This document shows, piece after piece, positions 16,246 to 22,508 of a stretch of DNA of 22,508 bases. A model generated the notes under the pieces. It did not search any database and had not been told where the DNA came from. It saw only the letters and a program-made list of their open reading frames with translations. Source of the stretch: Enterobacteriaceae bacterium UBA2655 (GTDB lineage Bacteria; Pseudomonadota; Gammaproteobacteria; Enterobacterales; Enterobacteriaceae); contig DENB01000004.1 of the NCBI GenBank assembly GCA_002359495.1, forward strand, positions 1 through 22,508. Reading direction: 5' to 3'. A program made the translations under genes and the position numbers. Every line of letters begins with the position of its first letter. The stretch's first letter is position 1.

Positions 16246-17367
16246 TTAATCAAGACCTAACGTTCCACGCAGCAGAGAGAGATCTTCCGCCAGCGCGGTA
16301 ATCGGCCCCTTCATGGCGTTGCGATCGGCGCTGGTGAGCTTGTCATAAGATTCGAAGCCCTGCCCGCTGCGGTATTTGCCGAGAATCGCGTCGACTTTGC
16401 TGAAGTTGGCGTCGATTTTCTTTAACAGCGCGGGATTGGTTTGCGTCAGCTGCGGACGCAGCAGCTCAACGATTTTCTGCGCCCCTTCGACGTTCGCCTG
16501 AAAATCCCACAAATCGGTACGGCTGTAGCGATCTTCCTCGCCGGAAATTTTGCTGGAGGCGACCTCTTCGATCAGCCCCGCCGCGCCACCGACTACTTTT
16601 GCCGGGGCGAACGCCATCTGGCTGATGCGTTGTTCCAGCTCCTGCGTATCTTTATAAAGTCCCCCGGCGTAGCCTTCCATGCCTTTGCTACTGTTATCGG
16701 CAAACAGCGCTTTCTCCAGCCGGTGGAAGCCGGTAAAGGCGGGATCGTCCGCTTTTTTCTCGTAATCGTCTTCACGGGCGTCGATGCTGCCGTCCAGATC
16801 GGAGAAAAGTTCGGCGATAGGTTCGATCCGCTCATAGTGCTGACGCACAGGCGCGTAGAGCGCTTTCGCTTTGGCAACTTCGCCCGCTTTTATCGCATCG
16901 GTAAAGTCTTTGGTGCCGGCGACCAGCTGCGCCGCCTCCTCCATCACATAGGCTTTGTAGGCAGTAATCGCCCCCGCCAGCTGCAGCAGATCGCGCTGGC
17001 CGCTCTGCGGCGGCGCGTCGCCGCTCTCCTTCACGCTCAGTTTGCCTTTCGGGTTGCTCAGCAGGCCGCAGGTCATTTCATACTCCCCCGCGTCGAGGTT
17101 GGCGGTCAGCTTTTGGGTAAAACCCGGCGCGATATTCTCGCGCTCTTCCACCACCATCACCCCTTTCAGAATCTCCCACTCCAGCGCTTTCTGGCTGTTA
17201 TTTTTGATAATGAACTGCGTCTTGCCGGCGTTCACCGATAACATCATCGGCTCGCACTGCTTATCATTAACGCTGACAGTGACCTGCGGCACGTCGGCTG
17301 CGGCAACGGCGCCGGAAAGCGTCAGCAGCGAAGCCAGCACGCTGCGGCGGCGAAAGCGAATCGTCAT
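16246..17367 (-). CDS. efeO: Iron uptake protein EfeO (cupredoxin plus imelysin-type M75 domain)
   Basis: Periplasmic protein that receives iron and delivers it to the EfeU permease. With ATG at 17367 it has 373 residues, close to E. coli (375). A Sec signal peptide (about 1-24, ending AVAAADVPQ) is followed by a cupredoxin domain (about 25-110, with [15 protein letters not shown] and [13 protein letters not shown]). The helical M75 domain contains the metal-binding HxxE motif in [10 protein letters not shown] (His215, Glu218). An upstream in-frame start at 17400 would add 11 residues before MTIRFRRR. I rejected it because E. coli EfeO begins MTINFRR and AGGGAT precedes the ATG at 17367. Confidence 0.96.
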   Translation of the reverse strand: MTIRFRRRSVLASLLTLSGAVAAADVPQVTVSVNDKQCEPMMLSVNAGKTQFIIKNNSQKALEWEILKGVMVVEERENIAPGFTQKLTANLDAGEYEMTCGLLSNPKGKLSVKESGDAPPQSGQRDLLQLAGAITAYKAYVMEEAAQLVAGTKDFTDAIKAGEVAKAKALYAPVRQHYERIEPIAELFSDLDGSIDAREDDYEKKADDPAFTGFHRLEKALFADNSSKGMEGYAGGLYKDTQELEQRISQMAFAPAKVVGGAAGLIEEVASSKISGEEDRYSRTDLWDFQANVEGAQKIVELLRPQLTQTNPALLKKIDANFSKVDAILGKYRSGQGFESYDKLTSADRNAMKGPITALAEDLSLLRGTLGLD

Positions 17368-17422
17368 AATCGTATCCCTGGTTGATAAAGGCTCTGACAC
17401 GGGAAACCGTACCGTTAAACGC

Positions 17423-18253
17423 TCAGCGCGCCACCCCTGCGCCCGCCGTGGAGAGGCGTGCGGGCAGCAGAAAAAGCAGCAGCGCCGGAATCAGATAAAG
17501 CAGGTAAATCGCGACTTCGCTGACGCTGGGCGCTTCCTGATAGCCCAATACGCCCTCAAGCAGCGTGCCGAACAGCGAATGCGTGGAGAGCATGGCGCTC
17601 AGATCGAAAGCGACGCCCTGAAAATAGTTCCATAACCCCGCTTCGTGAAAGGCGCGGATCGCGCCGGCGGCGAGACCCGCCGCGACGAACAGGATAAACA
17701 GGCTGGTCCAGCGGAAAAACTGCGCCAGATTAAGCCGCACGCCGCCCCAGTAAAGCAACATGCCCAGCGCGACGGCGGCGATCAGGCCAAGCACGGCGCC
17801 CAGCGGCGGCGCATAGCCTACATCCTGAGTAAAGGCCGCCAGCAGGAAGAACACCGACTCCAGCCCTTCCCGCGCCACGGCGAGAAACACCATCAGCACC
17901 AGCGGCAGGCCGCCGCCCGACTTGTGCAGCGCCTGGCCCACCGCCTCCTCCAGCTGCGCCTTGATGTTGCGCGCCGCTTTGCGCATCCAGAACACCATGT
18001 AAGTCAGAATAATCACGGCGATCGCCGCAACGATGCCTTCAAACAGCTCCTGCTGTTTCTGCGGAAACTCACCGGTGGTTTCATTGATGGCGATACCCAG
18101 CGCGAGACAGAGCGCAACGGCAATCACCACGCCCGCCCACGTCGCTGGAAACCAGCGGGTGCGTTGGGTGCGCTTCAGGTAGCTGGCAATCAGCGAGACG
18201 ATCAGCGCCGCTTCCAGCCCTTCGCGCAGCATAATCAGAAACGGGACGAACAT
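17423..18253 (-). CDS. efeU: Ferrous iron permease EfeU (FTR1 family)
   Basis: Inner-membrane iron permease. With ATG at 18253 it has 276 residues, the E. coli length, and begins MFVPFLIMLREGLEAALI. About seven membrane helices are visible. Both FTR1 REGLE motifs are present (residues 10-14 and 128-132), and their Glu residues bind iron in the family. A start 12 bases further upstream has no clear Shine-Dalgarno, whereas GAGG sits 6 bases before 18253. The frame is intact, unlike efeU of E. coli K-12, which carries a frameshift. First gene of efeUOB, behind a Fur box. Confidence 0.97.
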   Translation of the reverse strand: MFVPFLIMLREGLEAALIVSLIASYLKRTQRTRWFPATWAGVVIAVALCLALGIAINETTGEFPQKQQELFEGIVAAIAVIILTYMVFWMRKAARNIKAQLEEAVGQALHKSGGGLPLVLMVFLAVAREGLESVFFLLAAFTQDVGYAPPLGAVLGLIAAVALGMLLYWGGVRLNLAQFFRWTSLFILFVAAGLAAGAIRAFHEAGLWNYFQGVAFDLSAMLSTHSLFGTLLEGVLGYQEAPSVSEVAIYLLYLIPALLLFLLPARLSTAGAGVAR

Positions 18254-18312
18254 CGCCAACCTCATGAAATGTTAAGGAGCGTCAGGCTCCGTCAAGTAAT
18301 GTAAATACAAAC

Positions 18313-18331
18313 GATACCGATTATCATTATC
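18313..18331 (-). promoter_or_regulatory. Fur box of efeUOB
   Basis: GATACCGATTATCATTATC (plus strand) matches 16 of 19 positions of the Fur consensus GATAATGATAATCATTATC. It covers the -10 region of the predicted promoter, so Fe-Fur should repress efeUOB when iron is plentiful. Confidence 0.9.
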
Positions 18332-18347
18332 GTAAAAGGAATTACAA
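18320..18347 (-). promoter_or_regulatory. Predicted efeUOB promoter
   Basis: Minus strand TTGTAA (18347-18342), 16 bases, GATAAT (18325-18320). The -10 lies inside the Fur box. The leader of about 60 bases includes a GGAGC/GCTCC hairpin (18276-18290). Confidence 0.6.
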
Positions 18348-18401
18348 GCGACGTCAGGAAAGAATTTTGCTTTTGCGAGGGCGAATCGGGGAAGCAGGAA
18401 G

Positions 18402-18434
18402 AAAAAAACGCCCATTTTCACCAAAATGGGCGTT
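18402..18434 (-). terminator. Rho-independent terminator after putP
   Basis: Perfect 12-bp stem (AACGCCCATTTT / AAAATGGGCGTT, 4-base loop) followed by a run of T on the minus strand, 20 bases past the putP stop. It separates putP from the efeU promoter. Confidence 0.93.
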
Positions 18435-18453
18435 GTGTTGCAAAATAGCGGGA

Positions 18454-19938
18454 TCAGTGGCTCTGGAATTCCGCTTCGGCCGCGCTGAAGCGCTGCTGCG
18501 CCGCAGCGGAAGGTTCGCGTCCCAGCAGGCTCACCACGACGATGGCGATGCTGGCGAACAGGAAGCCTGGGATAATTTCATAGAGATCCAGCCAGCCATA
18601 CAGCTTCCACACCAGCACGGTCGCCGCGCCGATGATCATCCCGGCCAGCGCGCCGTTGCGCGTCATGCGTTTCCAGCAGACGCCGAACAGCACCACCGGA
18701 CCGAACGCGGCGCCGAAGCCCGCCCAGGCGTAGCTGACCAGGCCGAGCACGCGGTTGTCCGGGTTCGCCGCCAGCGCGATGGCGATCAACGCCACTAGCA
18801 GCACCATCAGACGGCCTATCCACACCAGTTCTTTCTGGCTGGCGTTTTTACGCAGGAAGCCTTTGTAGAGATCTTCCGTCAGGGCGCTGGAGCAGACCAG
18901 CAGCTGACAGCTCAGCGTCGACATCACCGCCGCCAGAATTGCGGAGAGCAGAATACCGGCGATCCAGGGGTTAAACAGAATGCGCGCCAGCTCGATAAAG
19001 ATGCGCTCGCCGTTCTCGCTGACGCCCGCCGCCTGGCCCGGATTGTTCTGGAAATAGGCGATGCCGAAGAAGCCCACCGCCACAGCGCCGCCCAGACAAA
19101 GGATCATCCAGGTCATGCCGATACGGCGCGCGGTGCGAATGGAGCGATGCGAGTCCGCCGCCATAAAGCGCGCCAGAATATGCGGCTGGCCGAAATAGCC
19201 CAGGCCCCAGCCCAGCAGCGAGAGCACGGCGACGAAGTTCAGCCCCTTCAGCATGTCGAGGTTTTCCAGGCTCTTCGCTTCAATCACCGCCAATGAATCG
19301 TCCAGACCGCCGACGGCGATAATCACAATAACCGGCGTCAGGATTAAGGCGAAGAACATCAGCGCCGCCTGCACGGTATCGGTCCAGCTCACCGCAAGGA
19401 AGCCGCCCACCAGCGTATAGAGGATAGTCGCGGCGGCACCCGCCCAGATGGCGGTTTCGTAACTCATGCCGAAGGTGCTTTCAAACAGACGTGCGCCGGC
19501 GACGATGCCGGATGCGCAGTAGATAGTAAAGAAGATCAGGATAACCAGCGCCGAAATGACGCGCAGCACTTTGCTGTGGTCTTCGAAGCGGCTGGTAAAG
19601 AAGTCCGGCAACGTCAGAGCATTGTTATGATGCTCGGTCTGCACGCGCAGACGACCCGCCACGATTTTCCAGTTCAGCCAGGCGCCGATGGTGAGACCGA
19701 TAGCGATCCAACTTTCCGAAATGCCGGAAAGAAAAATCGCGCCCGGCAAGCCCATCAGCAGCCAACCGCTCATATCCGAAGCACCGGCAGAAAGTGCGGT
19801 AACCACGCTGCCCAGACTACGCCCACCGAGAATATAATCGTCGAAATTTTTTGTTGATCGATAAGCGATAAAGCCAATCAATACCATCCCAAGAATGTAA
19901 ACAATAAAGGTCACCAGCATGGGTGTACTTACAGTCAT
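18454..19938 (-). CDS. putP: Sodium/proline symporter PutP
   Basis: Inner-membrane sodium:solute symporter (SSS family) that imports proline. With ATG at 19938 it has 494 residues and about 13 membrane helices, against 502 in E. coli. It begins MTVSTPMLVTF, parallel to E. coli MAISTPMLVTF, so key residues keep their numbers: Arg40, and Asp55 and Ser57 in ASDMSGWLL (sodium/proline site). ILAAVMSTLSCQLLVCSSALTE, near the second sodium ligand set, is also conserved. A GTG start 12 bases upstream overlaps the Shine-Dalgarno (GGAG) of the ATG and was rejected. The C-terminal tail is a few residues shorter than in E. coli. Confidence 0.97.
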   Translation of the reverse strand: MTVSTPMLVTFIVYILGMVLIGFIAYRSTKNFDDYILGGRSLGSVVTALSAGASDMSGWLLMGLPGAIFLSGISESWIAIGLTIGAWLNWKIVAGRLRVQTEHHNNALTLPDFFTSRFEDHSKVLRVISALVILIFFTIYCASGIVAGARLFESTFGMSYETAIWAGAAATILYTLVGGFLAVSWTDTVQAALMFFALILTPVIVIIAVGGLDDSLAVIEAKSLENLDMLKGLNFVAVLSLLGWGLGYFGQPHILARFMAADSHRSIRTARRIGMTWMILCLGGAVAVGFFGIAYFQNNPGQAAGVSENGERIFIELARILFNPWIAGILLSAILAAVMSTLSCQLLVCSSALTEDLYKGFLRKNASQKELVWIGRLMVLLVALIAIALAANPDNRVLGLVSYAWAGFGAAFGPVVLFGVCWKRMTRNGALAGMIIGAATVLVWKLYGWLDLYEIIPGFLFASIAIVVVSLLGREPSAAAQQRFSAAEAEFQSH

Positions 19939-20281
19939 CTGTCTCTCCACTTAATGTCGATTTCCACGGGGAAATCTTTTCCTTTCTTCCTGCCGGAACG
20001 AGGCACAAAGTCAGGCTATCTCGCGCCACGGAAACGGTCTCATTTCCTGTGGCGCGGTATCCTGCCGCAAAGGCGCGGCGCGCACAATGGATTTAACACA
20101 CCAGTTACAGACACTTCACCTGGCGCGTGCGTAAAAATGCGCAGAGGTTGCACCAGCTCACAAAAATTCAGTTGCACCTCGTTGTAACCCGCATTTTACG
20201 CGCTTCGTCAGGTTGGCGAGATTCTTGCAGCAATATCCATGCCGCTTTTGAAATTGTTAAATTTGACCTGCGCGCCGAGGG

Positions 20282-20297
20282 TGTTAACTGGCTCACA
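20282..20297 (+). promoter_or_regulatory. CRP-site candidate in the put region
   Basis: TGTTAACTGGCTCACA matches 9 of 10 core positions of TGTGA-N6-TCACA and is followed by TTT. It lies about 80 bases upstream of putA, just before the promoter-proximal PutA operators. Catabolite control of put genes is known in enteric bacteria. Confidence 0.55.
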
Positions 20298-20306
20298 TTT
20301 ACCCGG

Positions 20307-20335
20307 TTGCACAAAGTTGCAACCTGAGCGATATT
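20307..20335 (+). promoter_or_regulatory. Possible putA promoter overlapped by PutA operators
   Basis: TTGCAC (20307-20312), 17 bases, GATATT (20330-20335). Both hexamers are mediocre. The -35 lies inside one GTTGCA operator and the spacer contains the next two, which would explain autorepression. Inference from spacing only. Confidence 0.4.
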
Positions 20336-20379
20336 GCTCGCCACGCAGGATCGCTGATCATTTGAGGAGTGTTTTATTC

Positions 20380-22508
20380 ATGGGTATGACCACCATGGGG
20401 GTGAAGCTTGATGAAGCCACCCGCGACCGTATTAAACTGGCCGCACAGAAAGCTGACCGGACGCCGCACTGGCTAATTAAACAAGCTATTTTCAATTATT
20501 TAACACAATTGGAAGCTGGCGAATCCCTGCCGGAGATTCCCTTGCAGAATGGTCAGGCGGAAGGCGACGATCAGCCTCAGGAAGAGACGCATCAGCCTTT
20601 CCTTGAGTTCGCGGAACACATCCTGCCGCAGTCGGTTTCCCGCTCCGCGATCACCGCCGCCTGGCGTCGTCCTGAGACCGACGCGGTGCCGATGCTGCTA
20701 GAACAGGCGCGCCTCCCTGCCCCGCTGGCGGAGAAAACCCATCAGCTGGCTTACCGCCTCGCCGAGAAGCTTCGGCACCAAAAAGGTGCAACGGGACGCG
20801 CCGGCATGGTGCAAAGCCTGCTGCAGGAGTTCTCTCTCTCCTCACAGGAGGGCGTCGCGCTAATGTGTCTGGCGGAAGCGCTGCTGCGTATTCCCGATAA
20901 GCCGACACGCGACGCGCTGATCCGCGACAAAATCAGCAACGGCAACTGGCAGTCGCACCTGGGACGCAGCCCCTCGATGTTCGTCAACGCGGCGACCTGG
21001 GGCCTGCTGTTTACCGGCCGCCTGGTCTCTACCCATAACGAAGCGAATCTGAGCCGATCGCTGAACCGCATCATCGGCAAGAGTGGCGAGCCGCTGATCC
21101 GCAAAGGCGTGGATATGGCGATGCGTCTGATGGGCGAACAGTTCGTTACCGGCGAAACCATCGCCGAAGCGCTGGCCAACGCGCGCAAGCTGGAAGAGAA
21201 AGGCTTCCGCTACTCTTACGATATGCTGGGCGAAGCCGCGCTCACCGCCGCCGACGCCAAAGCCTACCTGCTCTCCTACCAGCAGGCGATTCACGCTATC
21301 GGCAAGGCGTCCAACGGCCGCGGCATCTATGAAGGCCCGGGCATCTCCATCAAGCTTTCCGCGCTGCATCCGCGCTACAGCCGCGCCCAGTATGAACGCG
21401 TGATGGAAGAACTTTATCCGATCCTGAAATCCCTGACCCTGCTGGCGCGCTCTTACGATATCGGCATCAATATCGACGCCGAAGAGGCGGACCGTCTGGA
21501 GCTTTCTCTCGACCTGCTGGAAAAACTCTGTTTCGAGCCGGAACTGGAAGGCTGGAACGGCATCGGCTTCGTGATTCAGGCTTACCAGAAACGCTGCCCC
21601 TTCGTGATCGATTACCTGATCGATCTGGCGCAGCGCAGCCGCCGCCGTCTGATGATCCGACTGGTGAAAGGCGCTTACTGGGACAGCGAAATCAAACGCG
21701 CCCAGATGGAAGGTCTGGAAGGCTACCCGGTCTATACCCGTAAGATCTACACCGACATCTCTTATCTCGCCTGCGCGCGCAAGTTGCTGGCGGCGCCGAA
21801 TCTAATCTATCCGCAGTTCGCGACCCATAACGCCCATACGCTGGCCGCGATCTATCAGCTGGCGGGCAACAACTACTATCCCGGCCAGTATGAGTTCCAG
21901 TGTCTGCACGGCATGGGCGAGCCGCTCTATGAGCAGGTAGTGGGCAAAGTGGCCGACGGCAAACTCAACCGTCCCTGCCGCATCTATGCGCCGGTGGGCA
22001 CCCATGAAACGCTGCTCGCCTATCTGGTGCGTCGTCTGCTGGAAAACGGCGCCAACACCTCGTTCGTCAACCGCATCGCCGATACCTCGCTGCCGCTCGA
22101 CGAGCTGGTGGCCGATCCGGTTACGGCGGTGGAAAAACAGGGCGTCAGCGAAGGCGCGACAGGACTGCCGCACCCGAAAATTCCGCTGCCGCGCGATCTC
22201 TATGGCGAAAAACGCGTCAACTCGGCCGGTCTGGATATGGCGAACGAACATCGCCTCGCCTCGCTCTCCAGTGCCCTGCTGAACAGCGCCGCGCATCCAT
22301 GGCTGGCGCAGCCGATGATTGACGGCGAGCTGGGCGAAGGAGAAGCCCGTCCGGTGCTCAACCCCGCCTCGCCGACCGACGTGGTCGGCCAGGTGCGCGA
22401 AGCGACGGAGCAGGAAGTTTCGCTGGCGCTGGACGCGGCGGTCAACGCCGGTCCGATCTGGTTCGCCACGCCGCCGCAGGAACGCGCCGCCATTCTCGAG
22501 CGCGCGGC
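20380..22508 (+). CDS. putA: Trifunctional proline utilisation protein PutA (5' part, cut by window edge)
   Basis: Oxidises proline to glutamate (FAD proline dehydrogenase, then P5C dehydrogenase) and represses putA and putP through its own DNA-binding domain. About 709 codons of an expected ~1,320 are visible, in frame to the edge. The ribbon-helix-helix domain (1-47) keeps the DNA contacts Thr5 and Lys9 (MGMTTMGVK). The proline dehydrogenase barrel (about 260-610) includes GPGISIKLSALHPRYSRAQ, NIDAEEADR, SRRRLMIRLVKGAYWD and FATHNAHTL. The aldehyde dehydrogenase domain begins near 640-650 and runs off the window. GAGGAG precedes the ATG. PutA sits in the cytoplasm as repressor or at the membrane as enzyme. 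Confidence 0.98.
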   Translation, partial: MGMTTMGVKLDEATRDRIKLAAQKADRTPHWLIKQAIFNYLTQLEAGESLPEIPLQNGQAEGDDQPQEETHQPFLEFAEHILPQSVSRSAITAAWRRPETDAVPMLLEQARLPAPLAEKTHQLAYRLAEKLRHQKGATGRAGMVQSLLQEFSLSSQEGVALMCLAEALLRIPDKPTRDALIRDKISNGNWQSHLGRSPSMFVNAATWGLLFTGRLVSTHNEANLSRSLNRIIGKSGEPLIRKGVDMAMRLMGEQFVTGETIAEALANARKLEEKGFRYSYDMLGEAALTAADAKAYLLSYQQAIHAIGKASNGRGIYEGPGISIKLSALHPRYSRAQYERVMEELYPILKSLTLLARSYDIGINIDAEEADRLELSLDLLEKLCFEPELEGWNGIGFVIQAYQKRCPFVIDYLIDLAQRSRRRLMIRLVKGAYWDSEIKRAQMEGLEGYPVYTRKIYTDISYLACARKLLAAPNLIYPQFATHNAHTLAAIYQLAGNNYYPGQYEFQCLHGMGEPLYEQVVGKVADGKLNRPCRIYAPVGTHETLLAYLVRRLLENGANTSFVNRIADTSLPLDELVADPVTAVEKQGVSEGATGLPHPKIPLPRDLYGEKRVNSAGLDMANEHRLASLSSALLNSAAHPWLAQPMIDGELGEGEARPVLNPASPTDVVGQVREATEQEVSLALDAAVNAGPIWFATPPQERAAILERA

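Larger units (their letters stand above)
19939..20379. promoter_or_regulatory. Divergent put control region with PutA operators
   Basis: 441 bases between the divergent putP and putA genes, close in length to the E. coli put intergenic region. It contains four copies of the PutA operator core GTTGCA on the plus strand (20147, 20171, 20306, 20316) and one on the minus strand (20318-20323), overlapping the last as GTTGCAAC. A near copy GTTGTA is at 20181. The pairs are 24 and 10 bases apart. In E. coli PutA binds such sites and represses both genes when proline is absent. The part next to putP (19939-20140) shows nothing I can name. Confidence 0.85.

Noticed and set aside
1..22508. CRISPR arrays, insertion sequences, prophage or defence genes
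   Set aside because: No regularly spaced repeats, transposase motifs or phage-like genes seen on either strand.

Overview
The window is ordinary chromosomal DNA of a motile member of the Enterobacterales. Most proteins align almost residue for residue with their Escherichia coli counterparts as I remember them: CheA, CheW, MotA/B, FlhD/C, PhoA, PhoH, EfeUOB, PutP, PutA. Small differences and the gene order suggest Erwiniaceae (Pantoea, Mixta or Erwinia type), but I cannot fix the genus from sequence alone. Coding DNA is GC-rich; the long flhDC upstream region is clearly AT-rich. I see no phage, transposon, CRISPR, toxin or secondary-metabolite genes and no convincing new system. The interest lies in gene order and in the control regions.

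Layout. Positions 1-6793 (minus strand) hold the flagellar/chemotaxis block flhD-flhC, motA-motB-cheA-cheW, then a methyl-accepting chemotaxis protein cut by the window edge. A strong terminator separates flhC from motA. Another separates cheW from the receptor gene, which has its own sigma-28 promoter. Positions 6794-7800 are a ~1 kb non-coding region holding the flhDC promoter, a perfect CRP site and several perfect inverted repeats. Positions 7801-10033 (minus) are otsB-otsA, trehalose synthesis. Positions 10474-11642 (plus) are a flavin-reductase-family gene and msrA, ending at a terminator shared with the convergent phoA (minus, 11677-13083). Positions 13260-13456 (plus) are a tRNA-Ser(GGA) unit with its own promoter and terminator. 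phoH (minus) follows, then efeU-efeO-efeB (minus) behind a Fur-box promoter, then putP (minus) divergent from putA (plus, cut by the right edge).

Functional logic. FlhD/FlhC activate flagellar genes under cAMP-CRP control. MotAB form the stator, and CheA/CheW plus the receptor form the signalling array. OtsBA make trehalose for osmotic and stationary-phase protection, and MsrA repairs oxidised methionine. phoA and phoH both have PhoB-box candidates. EfeUOB import iron under Fur control. PutA/PutP catabolise and import proline, and PutA represses both from GTTGCA operators in the shared intergenic region. Relative to E. coli K-12, two blocks that lie far apart there (flhDC-otsBA and tRNA-Ser/phoH-efeUOB-putPA) are joined here, with a flavin reductase gene, msrA and phoA between them.
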